Source: Streptomyces sp. SID13726 (GTDB lineage: Bacteria; Actinomycetota; Actinomycetes; Streptomycetales; Streptomycetaceae). From it: a stretch of 64,000 nt of DNA. Every line of letters starts with the position of its first letter. The stretch's first letter is position 1. Under the pieces are notes generated by a model. It ran no database searches, had not been told where the DNA came from, and saw nothing but the letters and a program-made list of their open reading frames with translations. Positions 8,030-15,039 of this stretch are shown in pieces. The stretch covers positions 806,001 through 870,000 of the forward strand of contig NZ_JAAGLY010000001.1 in NCBI RefSeq assembly GCF_010548375.1, given 5' to 3'. The translations under genes and the position numbers were made by a program.

Positions 8030-8059
8030 ATCCTATTGATCAGGTGCGCCGCACGACAA
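8030..8059 (-). promoter_or_regulatory. Promoter candidate for the VWA gene pair
   Basis: Read on the minus strand: TTGTCG (8054-8059), an 18-base spacer, TAGGAT (8030-8035), then only six bases to the ATG at 8023. This would give a leaderless transcript. Confidence 0.45.
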
Positions 8060-8068
8060 AACGGCCGC

Positions 8069-9556
8069 TCAGAGCAGGGGGTTGGGCAGCCGGGTCCACT
8101 GGTCGCCCGGTGTCCCCGGCGACAGCCGCATCAGCGTCAACGCCTTGGCGGGCAGCGGCTGTTCGAGCAGCGCGGCCAGATCGGGGGTGCGCGGCAGATC
8201 CCGTACGGCCGTCTCCAGCGCCCCGCGCAGCTCGGCCGCCGAACCCGCCGTACCCGCGAGCGCGCCCGCCACCAGGGAGCCGAACAGCTTGCGGCGCAGG
8301 GTGGTTTCGTCGTCCGTGACGATCCGTCCGGACAGCGCCGGGACCGGAACGCCGTGCCGGGCCAGCCGCGCGGGGCTGACCCGGATGTCGGCGAGGTCCC
8401 GGTACACGAGGCGCACGGGCGCGTCCGACTCGGACAGGACGACGAGGAGGTTCTGGCCGTGCGCCTCCAGGGCGACACCGAGGTCGAGCAGGCGCAGTCC
8501 GGCCGTGAGGGCCAGCCGGGCGAACTGGGCCAACCAGGCGGGGTCGTCGGCCAGTTCGGTGGTGGCGAGGGCGGCCACCGGCAGGACCCGGTCGCCGTAG
8601 GCCTGGGGCGACTCCCGCAGCACGGCGGCGAGATCCGGGGAACCGGCCGTCGCGGCCCCGAGGGTGCGGGTGAAGTGCAGCAGGCCGTCCATGCGTTCCG
8701 ACAGGGTCTCCGCGAACGCGGAGAGGGCCGCGGACATGCCGATGGAGTAGACGGAGATGTCCCGCACCGAGGACGTCAGCCGGGCGCTCAGCGCGGTCTT
8801 GACGTGCGTCGGACCGTCGGCGAGGGCGAGGGTGCGCAGGGACATCAGCGGGTGCGCGTCGAGACCGTCGGTGACCGTCCGCTTCAGCACATGCTCCGCC
8901 TGCCACGGATGCACGGGCAGCAACAGCCGCTCCCCGTCCCGCAGTTCCGACGGCCACTCGCCCGTCACCAGGCACTCGCCCGCCGGGGCCGGCACCAGCC
9001 CCAGCCGTACCGACGGCCGGTGCTCGGGCCCGTACGCCAGCTGCTCGGCCACCGAGAAACCGGGCCGGGAACGGCAGTTGGGGTGATAGGGGTGCCCGTC
9101 GACGATCCGCTGTTCCCACTCCCAGTCGTGCACCGGCCACTTGGCCGGGGTCCCGGGCTGCCCGGCCCTCGACAGCGCCAAAGAGGCCACGCTGTCGGCG
9201 AGTTCGGCCGCCGGCTCGGCGCCGTGCGGTACGCCGAGGGTGGTCATCAGGCGCGCCGGATCGTCGTAGCCGGCCTCGTCGAGGTGTACGACGGTGACGT
9301 AGGCGGCGGTGGCGAAGGGGTCCGGGTGCGGGCCGTGCAGCCGGCGGCCGTCCGAAAGGCGCAGGGTGAGACCCTCCCGGCCGGCGGTCCGCTCCGCGAT
9401 CCACGGCAGCGGATCGTGCGTGAGCCCACGCCACAGGCGGGACAGCACCGCCGCACGGGCGCCGGGCAGTGCGGCCGAGTACCGCGCCGCGAGGTCGGGG
9501 CGCAGCACGGCCAGCTCCTCGGCGAACTCGGCCTCGGCGGCGGGAGGACGGTGCAC
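8069..9556 (-). CDS. IucA/IucC family siderophore synthetase (NIS synthetase)
   Basis: 495 residues. Family landmarks are a GHPYHPNCRSRPGFS segment (the ATP-binding HPxHPxxK-like region, here ending in Arg), LLPVHPWQAEHVL, THVKTALSARLTSSVRDIS, LEAHGQNLLV and the terminal LPNPLL. These proteins condense a carboxylate such as citrate with an amine or alcohol, using ATP, to build NRPS-independent siderophores. I chose the GTG at 9556 because GAGGAG stands six bases upstream; longer frames run into the divergent gene. It is divergent from a second synthetase of the same family. No amine-forming, export or uptake genes are visible within 10 kb, so the product and its transport must depend on other loci. 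Confidence 0.88.
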   Translation of the reverse strand: MHRPPAAEAEFAEELAVLRPDLAARYSAALPGARAAVLSRLWRGLTHDPLPWIAERTAGREGLTLRLSDGRRLHGPHPDPFATAAYVTVVHLDEAGYDDPARLMTTLGVPHGAEPAAELADSVASLALSRAGQPGTPAKWPVHDWEWEQRIVDGHPYHPNCRSRPGFSVAEQLAYGPEHRPSVRLGLVPAPAGECLVTGEWPSELRDGERLLLPVHPWQAEHVLKRTVTDGLDAHPLMSLRTLALADGPTHVKTALSARLTSSVRDISVYSIGMSAALSAFAETLSERMDGLLHFTRTLGAATAGSPDLAAVLRESPQAYGDRVLPVAALATTELADDPAWLAQFARLALTAGLRLLDLGVALEAHGQNLLVVLSESDAPVRLVYRDLADIRVSPARLARHGVPVPALSGRIVTDDETTLRRKLFGSLVAGALAGTAGSAAELRGALETAVRDLPRTPDLAALLEQPLPAKALTLMRLSPGTPGDQWTRLPNPLL

Positions 9557-9629
9557 GGGGGGCTCCTCGGGTACGAGTGGGGTCACGGCGGGGCGGTGAC
9601 GGCAGACATACTGATCGTCATCGCCCCAG

Positions 9630-11156
9630 ATGAACCGTAGAGAACGAGTGGATCGCGTGGATCTCCAGCCCCCGCCCGCCGACAGCGCCGACGTCGCCCA
9701 CCGCGCCGACGCGTACGCGGCAGCGCCCCTGCTCAACTGCCTGCTGCGGGAGGTGGCCGAGCCACTCCCGCGATCCGGCGGGCACCGCGTCCACCGGCTG
9801 CCCGGCGGCAGACTGCTCAGGGTACGGGGCGAACGGCGGCCCGCCGAGCCCGAGGTGCGCACGGAGGACGGCTGGCGGCGCGTCGGCCACCCCGAGCTGG
9901 TGAAGCTCGTCGCCGAGGAACTGACCCGGCACACCGGACTGTCCAACCACGAACTGCCCGCCGAGATGACCGACAGCCGGGACGCGGTGGCCGCCCTGCT
10001 CACGGCCCGGGAACGGGCCACGGCGCCCGCGGACCCGTATCTGCGCTCCGAGCAGTCCCTCGTCACCGGCCACCCGCACCACCCCGCTCCCAAGGCCCGC
10101 GGCGGCGGACCCGTCGCCGCCTGGCTGAAGTACGCCCCCGAGGCCCATGCCCGTTTTCCGCTGGTCCTGCTCGGCGTGCGCGCGGACACGGTCGTCGAGG
10201 AGGGCGACACCTCGGCCCTCGACGCGCTGGGCGAGGCCCCGCCCGGCTACCGGCTGCTCCCGGCCCACCCCTGGCAGCTCGACCTGGTCGGGAGCGCCGG
10301 GGCCTGTGCGGAGGCCTTCGGGGACGGCCGGCTGATCCGGCTCGGCACCACCGGCTTCGAGACCTGGCCGACCGCCGCGATCCGCACGGTGTACGCCCCC
10401 GAGCGGGACCTCTTCCTGAAGTTCAGCCTCGACGTGCGCATCACCAACGACATCCGCCGGCTCTGGCGCCACGACCTGCTGAAACTCCGCCGTACTGATG
10501 AAGCGGCCGCCTCGGCCCTCGCCGCGGGTCCCGCCGGGTGGCTCAGTGACCGCGGCTACCGCACCGCCGACTTCGCCTTCGAGGAACTCGCCGTCCTGGT
10601 CCGCGACGGCCTGTACGACCGCATCGCGCCCGGCACGACCCCGCTGCTCGCCGCCGCCCTGGTGGAGGGCTTCGAGGGCAGCCCCCTCGACGGCACCGAG
10701 GACCCCGGGGCCTGGTGGGAGGCGTATCTGGGCGCGGTGGTCCCGCCCGCGCTCGCGGCCTTCGCCGACCACGGCGTCGTACTCGAAGCGCATCTTCAGA
10801 ACACCCTGGTCGCCGTGGACGCCGACGGCACGCCCGTGCGGGCGCTGTTCCGGGACGCCGAGGGCGTGAAGCTGCTGCCGGACGTGTCCAGGGCGGCCGG
10901 GTGGGAGCGGCTGGTGTACTGCCTGGTCGTCAACCACCTGTGCGAGGTCGCCGCGGCCGGCGGCGAACGGCACCCCGGGTTCGACCCCTGGCCGGCCGCG
11001 CGCCGGGAACTGGCCCGCCACGACCTCCCCGAGGCCCGGGCCCTGCCGGCCGCGCCGACCCTCCCCGGCAAGACCAACCTGCTGCTGCGGTGGACCGGCG
11101 CGGACGGGGCGGACGCCCGCTATCTGCCGCTGCCCAACCCGCTGGCCGGGGCCTGA
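9630..11156 (+). CDS. IucA/IucC family siderophore synthetase (NIS synthetase), second copy
   Basis: 508 residues, same family as the divergent gene at 8069-9556 but clearly different in sequence. Landmarks are VTGHPHHPAPKARGG (the HPxHPxxK ATP motif, intact here), LLPAHPWQLDLV, LFLKFSLDVRITNDIRRLW, VLEAHLQNTLVAVD and the final YLPLPNPLAG. It probably performs the other condensation step of the same siderophore. The intergenic region is only 73 bases and shows no iron box of the TTAGGTTAGGCTAACC type, so iron control through IdeR/DmdR is not evident. The start is uncertain: ATG 9630 lacks a clear ribosome binding site, and GTG codons at 9648 and 9657 are alternatives. Confidence 0.88.
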   Translation: MNRRERVDRVDLQPPPADSADVAHRADAYAAAPLLNCLLREVAEPLPRSGGHRVHRLPGGRLLRVRGERRPAEPEVRTEDGWRRVGHPELVKLVAEELTRHTGLSNHELPAEMTDSRDAVAALLTARERATAPADPYLRSEQSLVTGHPHHPAPKARGGGPVAAWLKYAPEAHARFPLVLLGVRADTVVEEGDTSALDALGEAPPGYRLLPAHPWQLDLVGSAGACAEAFGDGRLIRLGTTGFETWPTAAIRTVYAPERDLFLKFSLDVRITNDIRRLWRHDLLKLRRTDEAAASALAAGPAGWLSDRGYRTADFAFEELAVLVRDGLYDRIAPGTTPLLAAALVEGFEGSPLDGTEDPGAWWEAYLGAVVPPALAAFADHGVVLEAHLQNTLVAVDADGTPVRALFRDAEGVKLLPDVSRAAGWERLVYCLVVNHLCEVAAAGGERHPGFDPWPAARRELARHDLPEARALPAAPTLPGKTNLLLRWTGADGADARYLPLPNPLAGA

Positions 11157-11164
11157 GCGCCGAC

Positions 11165-11219
11165 ACGCCTCGGGGGCGCCCACCACGGAACCGATCCGCG
11201 GCGGACGCCCCCGAGGCGT
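11165..11219. terminator. Bidirectional hairpin terminator
   Basis: ACGCCTCGGGGGCG (11165-11178) and CGCCCCCGAGGCGT (11206-11219) are perfect 14-bp arms with a 27-base loop. They lie between the convergent synthetase and lectin genes. Confidence 0.75.
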
Positions 11220-11236
11220 CTGTCGGTACCTGCTGA

Positions 11237-11683
11237 TCAGAACCAGCTCTGGTACGTGCCGGCGTTGCACCCGAGGGTGCGGAAGCCGACATTGCTGTCG
11301 TCGATGCAGCGGTTCGTCGCCTGGTTCTTCAGCTCGATCGTGTTGTCGGCCCACTTCTTGACGTACCAGCTCTGGTTCGGGCTGGAGTCACAGTTCGCGG
11401 TCTTGAAGCCCTGGTCGCTGTCGAACATGCAGCGGTTGGTGTTGACGTTCTTCAGCTGGACGGTGCCGTCGTTCCAGCGGTGCACGATCCAGTTCTGGGC
11501 GTTGCTGCCGTTGCAGTCCCAGGTGCGGAACCCGTTGTTGGTGTCGTCGATGCAGCGGTTCGTCGCCTGGTTCTTGAAGGTGTTGATGGCGTCCGCGGCC
11601 GAGGCGGTGGACAGCGGCAGCAGGGCGAGCGCGGTGGCGGTGGTGCCGAGCGCCGCGATGCGGCCGAGCGTGGCGAGGGACAT
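11237..11683 (-). CDS. Secreted ricin-type beta-trefoil lectin domain protein
   Basis: 148 residues: signal peptide 1-30 (ends STASAAD), then one beta-trefoil of three subdomains. Each subdomain has the N-R-C-[IM]-[DF]-D core and a Q-x-W box (63-65, 104-106, 145-147). The protein stops one residue after the last QSW, so it is a bare lectin with no catalytic domain. It probably binds carbohydrate outside the cell. Two of the three lobes are encoded by DNA with a 34-base identical stretch, suggesting recent internal copying. The ATG at 11683 follows GAAAGG by seven bases. It shares strand with the M23 peptidase gene 86 bases upstream and could be read with it. Confidence 0.9.
   Translation of the reverse strand: MSLATLGRIAALGTTATALALLPLSTASAADAINTFKNQATNRCIDDTNNGFRTWDCNGSNAQNWIVHRWNDGTVQLKNVNTNRCMFDSDQGFKTANCDSSPNQSWYVKKWADNTIELKNQATNRCIDDSNVGFRTLGCNAGTYQSWF
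11296..11575 (-). repeat. 34-bp identical direct repeat inside the lectin gene
   Basis: Positions 11296-11329 and 11542-11575 are identical over 34 bases and encode KNQATNRCIDD in lobes 1 and 3. The middle lobe has diverged (NVNTNRCMFDS). Confidence 0.85.
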
Positions 11684-11769
11684 GGGTGTGCCTTTCGGTC
11701 GGGTGGGACTCCCGCACCGCGGTATGCGGCGCGGGAAGGGAAGGAAGGACGGATGCGGCGGCGGACCGG

Positions 11770-12549
11770 TCAGCGGCACTGGGTGCTGACGTTGCCGGTC
11801 TCGTCGCCCTTGAGGTAGATCGCGCTGACGTAGCCCACTCCGCCCGCGCGGAGCGGGAGTTGGATCCACTTGTCGTTGGTGTAGCCCTCGGCGGAGATGC
11901 GCTCGCCGGTCTTCCAGCAGTTCGCCGGGTAGGTCTCGTTGGGATAGACCTTGCTGACCGGATCGCAGCCGGTGACACCGGCGCAGGCGCGGACGTTGGC
12001 CTCCGCCCACGCGGTCACCGTGGTCTGCCCGCCACCGCCTCCGCCCCCTCCGCCGGGCGTGCAGGGCAGGTTGACCCCGCGCTCGCGCAGATACGGCACC
12101 GGGTCGATGCCGCGGACCGTGGTGGACGTACCGATCCGGACCCGCAGATGCAGGTGCGGCCCGGTCGCCTCGCCCTCGGCGCCCATGAGAGCGATGCGCT
12201 GCCCGGCGGTGACGCGCTGGCCGACGGAGACGTCGCGCTGGTACATGTGCCCGTACTCGGTCACGGTGCCGTCTTCGTGCAGGATGCGGATCCACTGCCC
12301 GTAGCCGCTGGCGGGGCCGGAGGCGATGACCTCACCGGCGCCGACGGCGTAGATGGGCGTGCCCAGGGCGTTGGCGATGTCGACGCCGTCGTGGCTGCCG
12401 CTGTAGCCCTGGCTGATGACTCCGGCGGTGGGGCACGAAGCGGCGAACGCCGCCGCGGCGGCCGGCGCGGCGACGGCCGGGGCCGCGGCCGTCAGGGGCA
12501 GGAACACGGCGGCCGCCGCGACGAGTCCGGCGAGCGGATGCAGACGCAC
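11770..12549 (-). CDS. Secreted M23 metallopeptidase with C-terminal SH3-like domain
   Basis: 259 residues. Signal peptide 1-36, then an M23 (LytM) peptidase domain with zinc ligands H53 and D57 (SHDGVDIA) and H134 of HLH (132-134), and a further His at H101 (YGHMY). A nine-glycine linker (166-174) leads to a domain of about 80 residues with VRACAGVTGCDPVSKVY and cysteines C189, C195 and C211, ending GYVSAIYLKGDETG; this looks like a bacterial SH3 wall-binding module. It likely cleaves peptidoglycan peptides outside the membrane. The GTG at 12549 has AGAGGAAG upstream. Its C-terminal domain is almost the same as that of the gene at 12713-13999 on the other strand. Confidence 0.88.
   Translation of the reverse strand: MRLHPLAGLVAAAAVFLPLTAAAPAVAAPAAAAAFAASCPTAGVISQGYSGSHDGVDIANALGTPIYAVGAGEVIASGPASGYGQWIRILHEDGTVTEYGHMYQRDVSVGQRVTAGQRIALMGAEGEATGPHLHLRVRIGTSTTVRGIDPVPYLRERGVNLPCTPGGGGGGGGGQTTVTAWAEANVRACAGVTGCDPVSKVYPNETYPANCWKTGERISAEGYTNDKWIQLPLRAGGVGYVSAIYLKGDETGNVSTQCR
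11794..12015 (-). repeat. Left arm of a 222-bp inverted gene-segment duplication
   Basis: This stretch encodes the SH3-like domain of the M23 peptidase. It is nearly the same DNA as 13751-13972 in opposite orientation: equal length, no gaps, roughly nine in ten bases by eye. The pair makes an inverted repeat with about 1.7 kb between the arms. Confidence 0.8.
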
Positions 12550-12712
12550 GGGACTTCCTCTCCGGTGATGCGGTGTGGGGACGGCCCGGAAGCTATCCGC
12601 GCCGCGGCACCGGGCGGCACCCGGAACGTTCCGGAATGACAGCGCGCGACCGCGGCCGATAGGGCTCTCCAAGACAACCGGACGGTTTCCGAGCCCATGG
12701 GGGAGACACACC

Positions 12713-13999
12713 GTGCGAACCACCACCCGACGCCTGATACAGGGGCTGTGCGCCCTGCTGGTCGTGGGCGGGCTGACGCCCGCCACGACCGCCACCGCCG
12801 ACGGCGGGGAGAGACCCGCCGCGCAGAACCCGGCCGCCGACTGGCGCGTCGACCTCGCCAGCACCTCGGCCGATCAGCACAACACCCGCCACCAGGCGGA
12901 CGGCCGGCTCACCATCGGCGACCGCCGCGCCCGCCCCGCCTCCGCCCCCGGCCGGGCGTACGCCCTCTACACCGCCCCGGCCCAGAGCCTCGGGCGGCAG
13001 ACCGACTCCTTCACCGTCCGCCGCGAGGCCCGGGTGCCGTCGGGGAGCCAGGTGCTCACCGAGGTCCGCGGCAGCGGCCACCCCGGCGACTGGACACAGT
13101 GGACCGCCCCCGACTCGGCGGGCCGGCTGCGGCTGTCCCAGGCCGTGTCCGTCCTCCAGGTGCGGCTCACCCTCCTGGGCGGCGGGACCGGCTCCCCGGT
13201 CGTCTCGGACGTCCGGGTGCACGCCGACCCGTCCCGGTCCGCCGCCCGTGCCGGTGCCGGGGCGAGCGCCGCGGCGTCCGTGTCGTACCGCCTCTTCGCC
13301 ACCCGTGAGGGACTGACCGGGCAGACCACGGCCAACGGCCATGTCATCCAGCCGCGCGACCACTTCGTGGCCCTGCCCTCGCGGCGGATGCTCGCGAGCA
13401 ACGGAGGCCGCGAGTACCAGGTGCGGCTGTGCTACGCGCGCACCGGACGCTGCGAGACCGCCCCGGTGTGGGACGTCGGTCCCTGGAACACCAAGGACGA
13501 CTACTGGAACCCGCCGGGCCAGCGCCAGATGTGGAACGACCTCCCGCAGGGCACCCCGGAGGCCCAGGCGGCCTACCAGAACGGCTACAACGGCGGCCGT
13601 GACGAGTTCGGCCGCCGGGTCGCCAACCCGGCCGGGATCGACGTGGCCGACGGCACCTTCTGGGACGGCCTCGGCATGACGGACAACGACTGGGTCGACG
13701 TCACCTTCCAGCCCACCGACGGCGGCGGGGGCGGCGGGACGACCAACGTCACGGCCTGGGCGGAGGCCAACGTCCGCGCCTGCGCGGGCATCACGGGCTG
13801 CGATCCGGTCAGCAAGGTCTACCCGAACGAGACGTACCCGGCGAACTGCTGGAAGACCGGCGAGCGGATCTCCGCCGAGGGCTACACGAGCGACAAGTGG
13901 GTCGAACTCCCGCTGCGCGCGGGCGGGGTGGGCTACGTCAGCGCGATCTACCTCAAGGGCGACGAGACCGGCGGTGTGAGCCGCCGCTGCGGCACCTGA
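12713..13999 (+). CDS. Secreted protein with unknown N-terminal domains and SH3-like C-terminus
   Basis: 428 residues. GTG at 12713 (GGGGGAGACACACC upstream), signal peptide 1-28 (RRLIQGLCALLVVGGL). Residues 35-185 form a beta-rich domain. Residues 200-340 contain FATREGLTGQTTANGHVI and RDHFVALPSRR, then WDVGPWNTKDDYW and PAGIDVADGTFWDGLGM, a pattern I tentatively link to double-psi beta-barrel (RlpA/3D-like) wall proteins. After a glycine linker comes a C-terminal domain (about 346-428) that matches that of the M23 peptidase at 11770-12549. It probably acts on or binds the cell wall. It is divergent from that peptidase and followed by another M23 gene on the same strand. Confidence 0.82.
   Translation: MRTTTRRLIQGLCALLVVGGLTPATTATADGGERPAAQNPAADWRVDLASTSADQHNTRHQADGRLTIGDRRARPASAPGRAYALYTAPAQSLGRQTDSFTVRREARVPSGSQVLTEVRGSGHPGDWTQWTAPDSAGRLRLSQAVSVLQVRLTLLGGGTGSPVVSDVRVHADPSRSAARAGAGASAAASVSYRLFATREGLTGQTTANGHVIQPRDHFVALPSRRMLASNGGREYQVRLCYARTGRCETAPVWDVGPWNTKDDYWNPPGQRQMWNDLPQGTPEAQAAYQNGYNGGRDEFGRRVANPAGIDVADGTFWDGLGMTDNDWVDVTFQPTDGGGGGGTTNVTAWAEANVRACAGITGCDPVSKVYPNETYPANCWKTGERISAEGYTSDKWVELPLRAGGVGYVSAIYLKGDETGGVSRRCGT
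13751..13972 (+). repeat. Right arm of the 222-bp inverted gene-segment duplication
   Basis: Encodes the SH3-like domain of the 12713 gene and matches 11794-12015 in reverse complement without gaps. The two encoded domains differ at only a handful of residues (for example VTG/ITG, TNDKWIQ/TSDKWVE). Confidence 0.8.
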
Positions 14000-14100
14000 C
14001 CCGCTGAGCGCCGCCGCCCACCCCGTAACGTGCCGGAGTCCCTTCCCGGCCGTCCTGCGGCACTGTCGCCGCAGGACACCGACTGGAAGGACAGGGACCC

Positions 14101-14991
14101 GTGAGGCTGTGGCGAGGGAAACCGGGCTGGGTGGCGGCGCTGATCGCGCTGCTGATGACGGCGGGGGTGTGCGCGAGCGCGCCCGCCGCGACGGCGGCGC
14201 CCGCCGCCCGCCCGGACTTCAGACTGCCGTTCGCATGCGGACAGACCTGGCAGTTGCAGACGTACCTGGGCCACGCGCCCGACGACAAGAAGCTCGACAT
14301 GTACCGGGTCGGCGGCCCCACCCTCGGCGCCACGGTCGCCGCCTCCGCCGCCGGCACGGTCACCGAGTTCTTCGAGCCCGGCGGGCTGGAGATCAACCAC
14401 GGCGGCGGCTGGTTCACGGTCTATCTGCACATGGACCGCATCGACGTGCGCCTCGGCCAGCGCGTCGACTCCGGCACCCCCCTGGGACGGCTCGGCCTCG
14501 TCGGCACGGAGGAGGCGCACCTGCACTACGAGCAGCTCTACGACACCAACGGCGACAACGACGGCGAGACCGACGAGATGGTCCACCCGGTGATCCAGGG
14601 CACCGAGTACCGGCTCAGCCCGGACGGACCGTTCCCGCAGGTCAAGAGTACTAACGCGTGTGACGGCGGGGGCGGTCAGCCCGACCGGTTCTGGGTGGAC
14701 ACCTACGCGGACGCCACCGGATACAAGTACGTCGACTGCGTCGGCGACAGCGCACCGCGCTGCGCACCCCAGGGCACCCTGCGCAAGGGCACCAACTACG
14801 TGCTGTGCAAGCAGTGGGGGGACAAGGTGGGCAACGACACCTCGTACAACCACTGGTGGCTGCTCACCGACCTCGACGAGGTGGCGCCGGGCGGGTCGGG
14901 GCGGGCGTACGTCTCCGCCTACTACCTCCAGAAGTGGGGCAACGACGAGGCCAAGGACAACGACGGCCGGGACATCCGTACCTGCACCTGA
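14101..14991 (+). CDS. Secreted M23 family metallopeptidase, second copy
   Basis: 296 residues. The GTG at 14101 begins a basic N-terminus and a signal peptide (VAALIALLMTAGVCASAPAA). The M23 domain contains GHAPDDKKLDMY (H58 and a downstream Asp as metal ligands, with a longer spacing than the classical HxxxD), YLHMDRID and HLHYEQ (H140, H142). The tail (about 190-296) is a second domain with five or more cysteines (YVDCVG, RCAPQG, YVLCKQW, RTCT) and YVSAYYLQKWG, a distant relative of the SH3-like tail in the neighbouring genes. It is probably a wall hydrolase. It begins 101 bases after the previous gene and may be read with it. Confidence 0.88.
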   Translation: MRLWRGKPGWVAALIALLMTAGVCASAPAATAAPAARPDFRLPFACGQTWQLQTYLGHAPDDKKLDMYRVGGPTLGATVAASAAGTVTEFFEPGGLEINHGGGWFTVYLHMDRIDVRLGQRVDSGTPLGRLGLVGTEEAHLHYEQLYDTNGDNDGETDEMVHPVIQGTEYRLSPDGPFPQVKSTNACDGGGGQPDRFWVDTYADATGYKYVDCVGDSAPRCAPQGTLRKGTNYVLCKQWGDKVGNDTSYNHWWLLTDLDEVAPGGSGRAYVSAYYLQKWGNDEAKDNDGRDIRTCT

Positions 14992-15039
14992 CCGACCGGT
15001 CCGGCCGGCGCCACGCGGCACCGGCCGGACCGGGGAGGA

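Noticed and set aside
9557..9629. Iron box in the divergent siderophore promoter region
   Set aside because: No TTAGGTTAGGCTAACC-like palindrome is present; only a weak GTCAC...GTGAC pair is seen.
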